A stretch of DNA of 56,978 bases from Bacillaceae bacterium S4-13-56 (GTDB lineage: Bacteria; Bacillota; Bacilli; Bacillales; JAWJLM01). How positions within the stretch are numbered: the first letter of the stretch is position 1; every line of letters begins with the position of its first letter. Below are positions 26,413 through 34,244 of the stretch, piece after piece. The stretch spans positions 1 to 56,978 of the forward strand of contig JAWJLM010000026.1 in NCBI GenBank assembly GCA_040191315.1, given 5' to 3'. The notes under the pieces were generated by a model. That model worked only from the letters and a program-made list of their open reading frames with translations. It searched no databases and was not told where the DNA came from. A program made the position numbers and the translations under genes.

Positions 26413-27248
26413 AGATAATACGTAATAGGGACAAATAGCCCTACTTTTCCAAAAGGTTCCTTCTTTAACGTAGCAAATATAACTCCAATTACCTCCCCAT
26501 CTTCATTTAATACCGGACTGCCACTATTCCCTCGATAGACAGGGGCCTCGATCATCATGACCTCTCGCTCCCAACTTTTTAGCTGTGTCATCTCCAATAA
26601 ATTTCCTTCATTTGCAATACCAGAAAATTGGAGTGGATTACCTATAAAACGAATAGGATCTCCTTTATTATACTCAGGACTTCCACTTAAAGTTAAAAAC
26701 GGTAAGTCCTCCCCTTCAATGGTTAACACAGCCAAATCAATATCGGGATAAGACTCTGAAACCTTCGCTTTGTACATTCCATCCTCTGGAAACGTGACGG
26801 TTATTTGATGGCTATCTTCTATTACATGGTGATTGGTAAGAATCGTACCCTCTGAATCTATGGAAAACCCTGTACCTTTACTGCCCCCAGCCTTTACTAG
26901 AACGACGGATTCCTTGTACTTTTGCATATCTTCATCATCCAAAAGGTCAGCTGATGTCATTAAAAATTCTATCGCTGGGATAGAGAATGTCTTCGGAATA
27001 ATTGATATGATTTGAAAAGCCATCACAAAGGCAATGAGCCAAAAAATCCATCGAGGAAAACCTGCAGGAGGATTTAGGTTTTCTTTCTCTGCTCTTTTTC
27101 TTGCTAAAGCCTTTTCTCGTTCTTCTTTAAGAACCTCCAGCATCTCTTCAGGCTCAAGCTCTTCATACAGATCTGACTCATCTATTGTCTCTGGAGTTTT
27201 TGTTTTGCTTTCTTTCTTAAAGTTGATATCATCTTTTTGATCATCCAA
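26373..27248 (-). CDS. Membrane-anchored trypsin-like serine protease
   Basis: A 291-residue protease. The cytoplasmic N-terminus is charged, one membrane helix lies at about 68-88 (WIFWLIAFVMAFQIISIIP), and the trypsin fold occupies about 115-280. The catalytic triad is visible: His in LTNHHVI, Asp in PDIDLAVL, Ser in YRGNSGSPV. Unlike HtrA/DegP it has no PDZ domain. The last 11 residues are encoded inside a dispersed repeat. Start is TTG with AGGAGGGG 7 bases upstream and TATAAT at 27278-27273. Being next to sigI-rsgI suggests an envelope quality-control role; this is inference. Confidence 0.88.
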   Translation of the reverse strand: MDDQKDDINFKKESKTKTPETIDESDLYEELEPEEMLEVLKEEREKALARKRAEKENLNPPAGFPRWIFWLIAFVMAFQIISIIPKTFSIPAIEFLMTSADLLDDEDMQKYKESVVLVKAGGSKGTGFSIDSEGTILTNHHVIEDSHQITVTFPEDGMYKAKVSESYPDIDLAVLTIEGEDLPFLTLSGSPEYNKGDPIRFIGNPLQFSGIANEGNLLEMTQLKSWEREVMMIEAPVYRGNSGSPVLNEDGEVIGVIFATLKKEPFGKVGLFVPITYYLDKGKLQSAAVPH

Positions 27249-27281
27249 AAGCTTTCCCCTCCTGAACTATCTATTATATTA

Positions 27282-27395
27282 GAAAAACTTGGCTTATCGC
27301 TAAAGGGATTCTTGAAAGCATGTTTTGCTTTCTTAAAAGCCCTTATAATCTGCAGTGCAAGTCCTAATGGCGAAAGCATAATTTTTTTTATGTAC
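27282..27395. repeat. Structured repeat, CTTGGCTTATCG family, copy upstream of the protease
   Basis: AAAAACTTGGCTTATCGCTA is followed by AAGGGATTCTTGAAAGCA and its partner TTGCTTTCTTAAAAGCCCTT (a long hairpin), then GTGCAAGTCCTAATGGCGAA. The outer TCGC/GCGA can also pair. It lies between the protease promoter and the 52-bp array. Confidence 0.65.
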
Positions 27396-27409
27396 TATTG
27401 ATAGTTGTA

Positions 27410-28671
27410 AAACGAGTCAATAGAATCGATCTATTCACCTGGTTTGCTTCCTCGATCTGTGAAACGAGTCAATAGGACCGCTCTATTCACCTGGTTTGCT
27501 TCCTCGACCTATAAAACGAGTCAATAGAATCGGTCTATTCACCTGGTTTGCTTCCTCGACCTATAAAACGAGTCAATAGGACCGGTCTATTCACCTGGTT
27601 TGCTTCCTCCACCTGTAAAACGAGTCAATAGGACCGGTCTATTCACCTGGTTTGCTTCCTCGACCTATAAAACGAGTCAATAGGACCGGTCTATTCACCT
27701 GGTTTGCTTCCTCCACCTGTAAAACGAGTCAATAGGACCGGTCTATTCACCTGGTTTGCTTCCTCGACCTATAAAACGAGTCAATAGGACCGGTCTATTC
27801 ACCTGGTTTGCTTCCTCCACCTGTAAAACGAGTCAATAGGACCGGTCTATTCACCTGGTTTGCTTCCTCGACCTATAAAACGAGTCAATAGGACCGGTCT
27901 ATTCACCTGGTTTGCTTCCTCCACCTGTAAAACGAGTCAATAGGACCGGTCTATTCACCTGGTTTGCTTCCTCGACCTATAAAACGAGTCAATAGGACCG
28001 GTCTATTCACCTGGTTTGCTTCCTCCACCTGTAAAACGAGTCAATAGGACCGGTCTATTCACCTGGTTTGCTTCCTCGACCTATAAAACGAGTCAATAGG
28101 ACCGGTCTATTCACCTGGTTTGCTTCCTCCACCTGTAAAACGAGTCAATAGGACCGGTCTATTCACCCGGTTTGCTTCCTAGATCCGAAAAACGAGTCAA
28201 TAGAATCGATCTATTCACCTGGTTTGCTTCCTCCACATGTAAAACGAGTCAATAGAATCGATCTATTCACCTGGTTTGCTTCCTCGACCTGTAAAACGAG
28301 TCAATAGAATCGGTCTATTCACCTGGTTTGCTTCCTCGACATGTGAAACGAGTCAATAGAATCGGTCTATTCACCTGGTTTGCTTCCTCCACCTGTAAAA
28401 CGAGTCAATAGAATCGGTCTATTCACTGGGTTTGCTTCCTCGATCTGTAAAACGAGTCAATAGAATCGGTCTATTCACCTGGTTCGCTTCCTCCACCTGT
28501 AAAACGAGTCAATAGAATCGGTCTATTCACCTGGTTTGCTTCCTCGATCTGTGAAACGAGTCAATAGGACCGCTCTATTCACCTGGTTTGCTTCCTCGAT
28601 CCGAAAAACGAGTCAATAGGACCGGTCTATTCACCTGGTTTGCTTCCTCGACCTGTAAAGCGAGTCAATTA
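27410..28671. repeat. Tandem array of 24 x 52-bp units plus a partial unit
   Basis: Units start every 52 bases from 27410 to 28606, and a 14-base partial copy starts at 28658; there is no indel in 1248 bp. The consensus is AAACGAGTCAATAG, RAYCGRT, CTATTCACCTGGTTTGCTTC and a variable CTCGACCTAT-like linker. Each unit carries a near-palindrome, GTcAATAG-7-CTATTcAC. From about unit 3 to unit 14 the linkers alternate CTCGACCTAT / CTCCACCTGT, giving a 104-bp higher-order repeat. No reading frame persists and there are no unique spacers. It fills the gap between the exporter terminator and the protease gene. Confidence 0.97.
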
Positions 28672-28686
28672 TTTTCTTATCTTGAG

Positions 28687-28722
28687 AAAAAAAGCCTGAT
28701 GCACGGATATGTACATCAGGCA
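28687..28722 (-). terminator. Terminator of the BmrCD-type operon
   Basis: GCCTGATG (28694-28701) pairs with CATCAGGC (28714-28721), followed on the minus strand by seven T. Confidence 0.9.
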
Positions 28723-28746
28723 TCCTTCTACTATTGTGACCTACTT

Positions 28747-30771
28747 TTAAGAAATTTTCAATTTTCCTTTTTGCATTTCATACATTTGATAGTACACTCC
28801 ACTTTGTTCGAGAAGCTGTTGGTGGTTTCCCGTTTCAATGATTTTCCCATGATCAAGAACAAGAATTTGATCGGCTTGCTGAATCGTCGACAAGCGATGA
28901 GCAATGACTAAAGTGGTTCGTCCTTGTTTTAGCACTTGAAGGGCATTTTGTATTAGAACCTCTGTTTCTGTATCAATATTTGCTGTCGCTTCATCTAAAA
29001 TTAAGATAGCTGGATCAAATGCAAGGGCTCTTGCAAAAGAAATTAACTGACGTTCACCACTTGATAAAGTGCTACCCTTCTCTTTTAATGGTTCGTCATA
29101 TTTCTTCGAAAGCTTCTCAATAAAGCGGTCTGCTCCGACTGCTTTTAATGCCGCAATCGCATGGTCGCGGCTAATTCGTTCATCATTCATTGTTACATTT
29201 GATAGAATGGTTCCCGAAAAAATGAATGGATCCTGTAACACAATCCCCATATGAGATCGCACTTGTTGCTTAGACCATTGTTTTGTATCATTTCCATCAA
29301 TCTTTATAGTCCCTTTTTGAGGATCATAGAATCGAAACAATAGATTCATAATGGAGCTTTTTCCTGAACCTGTATGGCCAACGAAAGCAACAGTCTCTCC
29401 TGATTGAATGGTGAAGTTTAAGTTTTTCAATACATCTTCTTTTCCATCATAGCTAAAGGATACATGATTAAATTCTATATGTCCCCTATATTTTGGAATT
29501 GCATCATGGTCTGTTTCTTCACCTTGTTGATCCATAAGCTCAAAAACCCTTGATGCACCTACTCGAGCCTGTTCAAGCTGTGGTAACTGGTTTACCACTT
29601 GATTCATTGGCTCAAACAAGCGGTTTAAATAATCAACAAACGCATATAAGACCCCTGCTGTTACAACAGAACCAATGTTCATTGATTGAGAACCAAAATA
29701 CCAGATAAATCCAACAAAGGTAATATTCCGAATAACATTTACAAGATTATGAGACGTTAAGGCATCCAGCTTCAAAATTTTACTTTGGAAAGTAAAATGA
29801 CGCTGATTAAGCACCTCGAACTCTTCCTCAGTCTGTTTCTTTTGCCGAAATGCCTGAATGATAGGCATACCTTGAATAGATTCGTTAATATTTCCGTTAA
29901 TCTCACTTATTGTGGATCGAACGACATGATTATGCTTTAATACAAGCCGTTTGTAGACATTTATCCAGACAAGTAGGATAGGAACGAGAATTAAACAAAA
30001 AGCTGCTAAACGGGCATCTAAAAGAAAAAGAGCAGAATAGATCCCAATCATATAAACAGCACTTGTAACAAAGGTCGCTAAAACCTTAACATAAAGCTCT
30101 TTAATAGCTTCTGTATCATTCGTAACGCGTGCAACAATTTTCCCTGCTGGTCGATCATTAAAATAAGGAATTGGCAGCCTTTGAATATGAGTAAAAATAT
30201 CTCCACGCATTTTTTGAATGATTCGATTCGAAGATACTTGAAGTAAATAAGTTTTTCCGAATTGGAAAAACGCTGCTATGAGTAAAAGTAAGACATAGAG
30301 ACCTAATAATAGGAAAATAGGTTGAACTTCGGACTTAAAGAAGGTTCCTATCTCCTGAATAGTAAGGGGATCTCCTTCGTAAAATTGGGATCCATCTATT
30401 GTTTCAATTTTGATTTGATCCCCTTCCATACTCTTCGCTCCATTTACGGGTACTTCATCCTCTACCATATAATATTTTCGTCCAACTTGAACGATGGAAA
30501 CAATATCAGTGGCTGTAGATGTATCTTCTAAACGGTCTCTTCTTATATAATGACTTCCATGATATTGAACGGATTTATCTAAAGTTTCTTCAACTTCATA
30601 CCAGGTACCTTCAACCCCTAAAATATGATCATCAATTATTTTCTTCGCGATAAAAGGACCGGTCAATTCAAGAGCTACGGCTAATACTAAGCACAATAAC
30701 CCTAAAAGAATGGACTTTTTAAAAGAAAGGGCATAATCAAATAAACGTCGTTCGGTGGATTTTTTATTCAT
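28747..30771 (-). CDS. bmrD: Heterodimeric multidrug ABC transporter subunit, BmrD-like
   Basis: A 674-residue fused permease-ATPase. The membrane domain (about 1-400) carries an extra extracytoplasmic insertion after helix 1 (about 42-135). This insertion and the length match B. subtilis BmrD/YheH (673 residues). The ATPase shows Walker A GHTGSGKS, Q-loop VLQDPFIF, signature LSSGERQL and Walker B LILDEATANID. The Glu after Walker B is present, so this is the catalytically competent subunit. It pairs with the BmrC-like protein whose stop is directly adjacent. Likely role: export of drugs or of an endogenous signal. Confidence 0.9.
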   Translation of the reverse strand: MNKKSTERRLFDYALSFKKSILLGLLCLVLAVALELTGPFIAKKIIDDHILGVEGTWYEVEETLDKSVQYHGSHYIRRDRLEDTSTATDIVSIVQVGRKYYMVEDEVPVNGAKSMEGDQIKIETIDGSQFYEGDPLTIQEIGTFFKSEVQPIFLLLGLYVLLLLIAAFFQFGKTYLLQVSSNRIIQKMRGDIFTHIQRLPIPYFNDRPAGKIVARVTNDTEAIKELYVKVLATFVTSAVYMIGIYSALFLLDARLAAFCLILVPILLVWINVYKRLVLKHNHVVRSTISEINGNINESIQGMPIIQAFRQKKQTEEEFEVLNQRHFTFQSKILKLDALTSHNLVNVIRNITFVGFIWYFGSQSMNIGSVVTAGVLYAFVDYLNRLFEPMNQVVNQLPQLEQARVGASRVFELMDQQGEETDHDAIPKYRGHIEFNHVSFSYDGKEDVLKNLNFTIQSGETVAFVGHTGSGKSSIMNLLFRFYDPQKGTIKIDGNDTKQWSKQQVRSHMGIVLQDPFIFSGTILSNVTMNDERISRDHAIAALKAVGADRFIEKLSKKYDEPLKEKGSTLSSGERQLISFARALAFDPAILILDEATANIDTETEVLIQNALQVLKQGRTTLVIAHRLSTIQQADQILVLDHGKIIETGNHQQLLEQSGVYYQMYEMQKGKLKIS

Positions 30772-32520
30772 TTAGACCACCTCCTGATCTTCTAGTTGCT
30801 GGAGTTGATACTGTGCAGCGTACCAACCACCATGGGCAATTAATTGCTCATGGGTACCATGCTCCACAATTTCACCTTCTTCTAAAACGATAATCTGGTC
30901 TGCATGTTCAACTGCGGATAGACGATGAGCAGCAATAAATGTTGTTTTTCCTTTTCGCTCTTTGCGAAGATTTGCAATAATATTCGCTTCCGTCTTTCCA
31001 TCAACAGCAGACATAGCATCATCTAAAATTAAAATTTCAGGATCCATGATTAAGGCTCTAGCTAATGCTAAACGTTGTTTCTGTCCACCAGATAAAGTCA
31101 CTCCACTTTCGCCAACCTGTGTATCTAACCCTTCCGGTAACAACTCCACATCCTGCCTTAAATAAGATAGACCCAGAACTTGGTTGACTTCTTCACGACT
31201 TGCATCAGATTTACCAAATCGAATATTTTCTAAAACAGATTTTGAAAATAAAATCTGATCCTGTGGTACATATCCAATCCAAGAACGAGTTTGATCTAAG
31301 GATAGTTTTTCAATAGGAACTCCATTAATCAAAAGCTCTCCATGATTTTTTCTAGGATATTCTCGAAGCATTTGACGGAAAAGGGTTGTTTTCCCTGCTC
31401 CTGTTTTCCCAACCACACCAATGGTTTCACCACGTTTTACTGTTAGAGTCACATTAGAAACACTTTTCATCTGACTTTCAGGATAAACAAAGTCTAAATC
31501 CTTAAATTCTAGAATTTCCGGGAGGTTGATGTAAACTGGATGTTCTGGAGATCTTACATCTGCCGGATAAGATAGGGTTTCATTTACACGATCAAGAGAA
31601 GCGTTTCCACGCTGCATTACGTTTATTAATTCCCCTACAGCAAACATTGGCCAAATCAACATTCCTAAATAGACATTGAAGGAAACAAGACCTCCGAGAG
31701 TTAATTCATTCTGAAAAACGAGCTGTGCCCCATATCCCAAACCAATGGTATAGGATAGTCCAACTAAAACCTTCATGGTTGGTTCAAACATGGCATCAAT
31801 TTTCGCAACAGCAACGTTTTTGGTATACACATCTTCCGTATGCTCACGGAATCTTTTTTCATCTTCTTTTTCCTGAACGAAAGCACGTAAAACACGGACA
31901 CCTCGTACAGACTCAAGGACATAATCATTTAAATCCCCAAAAGAAGTTTGAGCACGCATAAAGCGTTCATGGATCGTCTTTCCGTATTTGTGCATGACTA
32001 TCGCCATAAATGGCAGTGGAATTAAAGCTACCAACGTAAGTTTCCAGCTAATCGTGAACACCATGACTCCAATAATCAACATCATAAATACGGTGGAATC
32101 TACTAGTGTCAGGATTCCAAACCCGGCAGTTGCGGATATTGCTTTTAAGTCATTCGTAGCACGAGCCATTAAATCCCCGGTTCGATACTTACCGAAGAAG
32201 GTCGGATTCATTTGTAGTAAATGGCCCATAAGTTTGGTGCGCATCATTCTTTCTACTAGATAAGCTCCACCAAAAAGCAAATAGACCCATACAAATGAGA
32301 TGATATAGGAGAAGACAATGATTCCTCCGTAGATTAGCAATAAATTGGCTAATTCACTCGGTCCTGCTTGCTCGTAGGTAATTGCGTCAATCGCCAGTCC
32401 AATTAATTTCGGTGGCAACACATCAGCGATACTAGCAAGAATCAAGCATGAAACCGCAATGATATACCTTTTCTTATGTTCTAAAAAGAACCATTTTAAC
32501 TTTCCTAATACACTAAACAT
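30772..32520 (-). CDS. bmrC: Heterodimeric multidrug ABC transporter subunit, BmrC-like
   Basis: A 582-residue permease-ATPase (BmrC/YheI is 585). Six helices occupy about 15-300. ATPase motifs are Walker A GKTGAGKT, Q-loop YVPQDQILF, signature LSGGQKQR and Walker B LILDDAMSAVD. The Asp in place of the catalytic Glu after Walker B marks the degenerate site expected of this subunit. AGAGAAGG precedes the ATG. It is transcribed ahead of bmrD with no gap. A short leader ORF lies 25 bases upstream. Confidence 0.9.
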   Translation of the reverse strand: MFSVLGKLKWFFLEHKKRYIIAVSCLILASIADVLPPKLIGLAIDAITYEQAGPSELANLLLIYGGIIVFSYIISFVWVYLLFGGAYLVERMMRTKLMGHLLQMNPTFFGKYRTGDLMARATNDLKAISATAGFGILTLVDSTVFMMLIIGVMVFTISWKLTLVALIPLPFMAIVMHKYGKTIHERFMRAQTSFGDLNDYVLESVRGVRVLRAFVQEKEDEKRFREHTEDVYTKNVAVAKIDAMFEPTMKVLVGLSYTIGLGYGAQLVFQNELTLGGLVSFNVYLGMLIWPMFAVGELINVMQRGNASLDRVNETLSYPADVRSPEHPVYINLPEILEFKDLDFVYPESQMKSVSNVTLTVKRGETIGVVGKTGAGKTTLFRQMLREYPRKNHGELLINGVPIEKLSLDQTRSWIGYVPQDQILFSKSVLENIRFGKSDASREEVNQVLGLSYLRQDVELLPEGLDTQVGESGVTLSGGQKQRLALARALIMDPEILILDDAMSAVDGKTEANIIANLRKERKGKTTFIAAHRLSAVEHADQIIVLEEGEIVEHGTHEQLIAHGGWYAAQYQLQQLEDQEVV

Positions 32521-32545
32521 ACAATTACCTTCTCTCTGTTTTTAA

Positions 32546-32608
32546 CTAACCATCATCCATCCAATCATCTTTCTTTACACTTGGTTTTGAAACAACTGCA
32601 TGACTCAC
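32546..32608 (-). CDS. Short leader ORF upstream of bmrC, 20 codons
   Basis: The frame encodes MSHAVVSKPSVKKDDWMDDG from a GTG start (32608) with AAGGAGG (32617-32623) 8 bases upstream; an in-frame ATG at 32614 is too close to that site. Its stop is 25 bases before bmrC. In B. subtilis the bmrB leader peptide controls bmrCD by attenuation, and this ORF stands in the same place. It is much shorter than bmrB (about 53 codons), and no U-tract terminator is visible between it and bmrC. Confidence 0.55.
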   Translation of the reverse strand: MSHAVVSKPSVKKDDWMDDG

Positions 32609-32719
32609 ATTCATTTCCTCCTTAAAAAATTTTTATATAGTTAAGCTAAATGCTTGAACTCGGAATATAGGTGCAGACATGACTCTGCTTCATCGCAAAT
32701 TTACATGTCACGTTTTATT

Positions 32720-32990
32720 TGAGTCGAAGTTGACTTGTCTTTGACGCATTTTTAAGATGCAATCTCCTTTTTATGTCGAACTTGACGGTACTTCCACACA
32801 ATTTTGGTTATTGTTAATCATTTTGAGTTTAAGTCGGATCTACTTCGACGCCGATTTAATGTTCTTTGTTCATTTTGTGTTGAACCTGGCTAAACTTCGT
32901 CGTATATCTAGTCCTTACGATTTATTTTCTATCGAACAAACCATAACTTCTACACATTTTTAATGGTGAATTGAGATTTCCTGTCGAACT
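32720..32990. repeat. Intergenic patch with recurrent GTCGAA words
   Basis: No gene is seen between 32640 and 33000. The words GTCGAAGTTGAC (32723), GTCGAACTTGAC (32775), GTCGGATCTACTTCGAC (32833), AACTTCGTCG (32893), ATCGAACAA (about 32931) and GTCGAACTC (about 32983) recur on both strands. Confidence 0.35.
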
Positions 32991-33000
32991 CTCTCCAAAA

Positions 33001-33037
33001 ACAAAAAACAGCACACGTCTCCTGACGCACGCTGTTT
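33001..33037 (-). terminator. Second terminator downstream of the 23-codon gene
   Basis: AAACAGC (33006-33012) pairs with GCTGTTT (33031-33037), with an inner CGTC/GACG stem. On the minus strand TTTGTTTTTG follows. Confidence 0.75.
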
Positions 33038-33065
33038 AAGAATTCAGAAATCTTAATAAAGCAAT

Positions 33066-33102
33066 ATAAAAAGCAGGCCACGAGCATACGTAACCTGCTT
33101 TA
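33066..33102 (-). terminator. Terminator of the 23-codon gene
   Basis: AAGCAGG (33071-33077) pairs with CCTGCTT (33094-33100) and TTT follows on the minus strand. It is 30 bases past the stop codon of the small gene. Confidence 0.8.
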
Positions 33103-33129
33103 AGAAAATGAAATAATTAAAACAAATAA

Positions 33130-33201
33130 TTATCTGATGTTCATCTTATGCGAGGTTACGGAAATATTCAGTTGATTTTGATATACATATACTTTTTTCA
33201 T
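33130..33201 (-). CDS. Isolated 23-codon small gene
   Basis: The frame starts MKKVYVYQNQLNISV and ends in MNIR. AAGGAGG (33211-33217) is 9 bases before the ATG. Upstream is TTGACT-17-TATACT and downstream are two terminators, so the whole transcription unit is about 165 bases. The peptide is short, basic, partly hydrophobic and lacks a membrane helix. I know of no family. It could be a signalling or regulatory peptide, or the RNA itself may be the product. Confidence 0.6.
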   Translation of the reverse strand: MKKVYVYQNQLNISVTSHKMNIR

Positions 33202-33238
33202 TTCCTTTAACCTCCTTCTGCATATATTTTCCTCAATC

Positions 33239-33267
33239 AGTATATCCTCATCTTCTCATGAAGTCAA
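33239..33267 (-). promoter_or_regulatory. Sigma-A promoter of the 23-codon gene
   Basis: On the minus strand, TTGACT (33267-33262), a 17-base spacer and TATACT (33244-33239) are close to the sigma-A consensus with ideal spacing. The -35 box begins 2 bases after the stop codon of the upstream gene. Confidence 0.75.
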
Positions 33268-33268
33268 T

Positions 33269-33487
33269 CTACACTTTTATTTTTAAAGAACCGAGATATA
33301 TCATTTTGCTAATTTTATCTACGGACACTCCCGTCCCCTTTACGATTTGTTGTACAGTTGCCAAAGGTGTTTTCCGTAAATAAGAAAGAACTTTTTCTTG
33401 ATCCTGCAAGCACTTCCCACATGACATAAAAGGAGTATTCGAGATCGGTGCACCACAAATTTTACATATACGACTGAGATTGCTCAT
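33269..33487 (-). CDS. YvyF-like zinc-ribbon/winged-helix small protein
   Basis: A 72-residue protein. Cys pairs CKICG (residues 8-12) and CGKCL (23-27) suggest a zinc ribbon, followed by a helix-turn-helix-like part (LATVQQIVKGTGVSVDKISK). This order is seen in the YvyF (TIGR03826) family of flagellar operons. Here there are no flagellar neighbours, so it may be a stand-alone paralogue. The ATG is preceded by GGGGGAG. Confidence 0.6.
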   Translation of the reverse strand: MSNLSRICKICGAPISNTPFMSCGKCLQDQEKVLSYLRKTPLATVQQIVKGTGVSVDKISKMIYLGSLKIKV

Positions 33488-33648
33488 AGGTTCTCCCCCA
33501 TTTAAAAAAATTCTTTATATAGAAAAATTCGAGCTCTCCATTTTTATTATGGGGGGTCTTTCCTATTTAATATTTTATGGCTCTATAGAATGATATGTAA
33601 GATGACTAGAAATAAGAATGTTCCTGCACTATAAAGATGAAGTTTTCT

Positions 33649-34044
33649 TCATCTTCCGGTGGCCTTTCTTCTCCTATGCCAACCCGTACCAAGCAAAAAT
33701 AATCCCATCCCCAATGTGAAGACCCCACTGTAATGGGTGCTAGAAAGCGAAGGCGTATTCTGCCACATTAACCAACCATGTATTACGGCTAATAATATCC
33801 CCGCCAGACCTATCCACGGATGAAGGGGCATCATTTTTCTTGAGTACTGTACCAACCTTTTCTTTAATGATTTATTTTTCCCTTTTTTAATGGTGTAAAA
33901 GAGAGGGTACATGTTCCAGTTCACGATTAATAACAAAATAGCTAAAAATGCAATGGATTTTGAAATAACATGTTCTGGGTTTGAAAAGATAATGAATAGT
34001 AACCCTACTATAATAGCACCATGAAGCAACAACCAGTTTCTCAC
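33649..34044 (-). CDS. Membrane protein, possibly cytochrome b-like
   Basis: A 131-residue protein with four hydrophobic segments (about 5-20, 30-50, 72-95, 107-122). Two His stand in the third segment (LHPWIGLAGILLAVIHGW), with other His at 8 and 104. The spacing suggests heme coordination as in ferric-reductase-like or b561-type proteins. It follows narK, and a hairpin at 33636-33653 overlaps its stop. A link to nitrate respiration is only positional. Confidence 0.6.
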   Translation of the reverse strand: MRNWLLLHGAIIVGLLFIIFSNPEHVISKSIAFLAILLLIVNWNMYPLFYTIKKGKNKSLKKRLVQYSRKMMPLHPWIGLAGILLAVIHGWLMWQNTPSLSSTHYSGVFTLGMGLFLLGTGWHRRRKATGR

Positions 34045-34091
34045 TCTCGAATACCTCCTCTATTTGTTAGATTTAGAACGTTGTCCTGCAG

Positions 34092-34144
34092 ATTCGCGCA
34101 TCGATTTCCAGTCATCGCGCATCTAATTTTTATATTCGCGCATC
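34092..34144. repeat. Three TCGCGCATC words at 21-base spacing
   Basis: ATTCGCGCATC at 34092, ATCGCGCATC at 34114 and ATTCGCGCATC at 34134, with unrelated DNA between. The gap 34045-34173 otherwise holds no gene. Confidence 0.6.
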
Positions 34145-34173
34145 ACCTTTAAGTTAACACTACGAGTCAAATC

Positions 34174-34202
34174 AAAAAAGAGGCACCTGATTCTAGGCGC
34201 CC
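34174..34202 (-). terminator. Terminator of the nar operon
   Basis: GGCACCT (about 34182-34188) pairs with AGGCGCC (34195-34201), followed on the minus strand by TCTTTTTT. It lies 43 bases beyond narK. Confidence 0.8.
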
Positions 34203-34244
34203 AAAAAAGATTGGTTTTTATGATTTAACTCAGAATTTAAAATA

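Noticed and set aside
27410-28671. CRISPR array
   Set aside because: The whole 52-bp unit repeats, there are no unique spacers, and no cas genes are present in the window.
27410-28671. Repetitive protein-coding region
   Set aside because: The 52-bp period is not a multiple of three and no frame stays open through the array on either strand.
32620-32670. Attenuator terminator in the bmrC leader
   Set aside because: I found no GC-rich hairpin with a U-tract between the leader ORF and bmrC.
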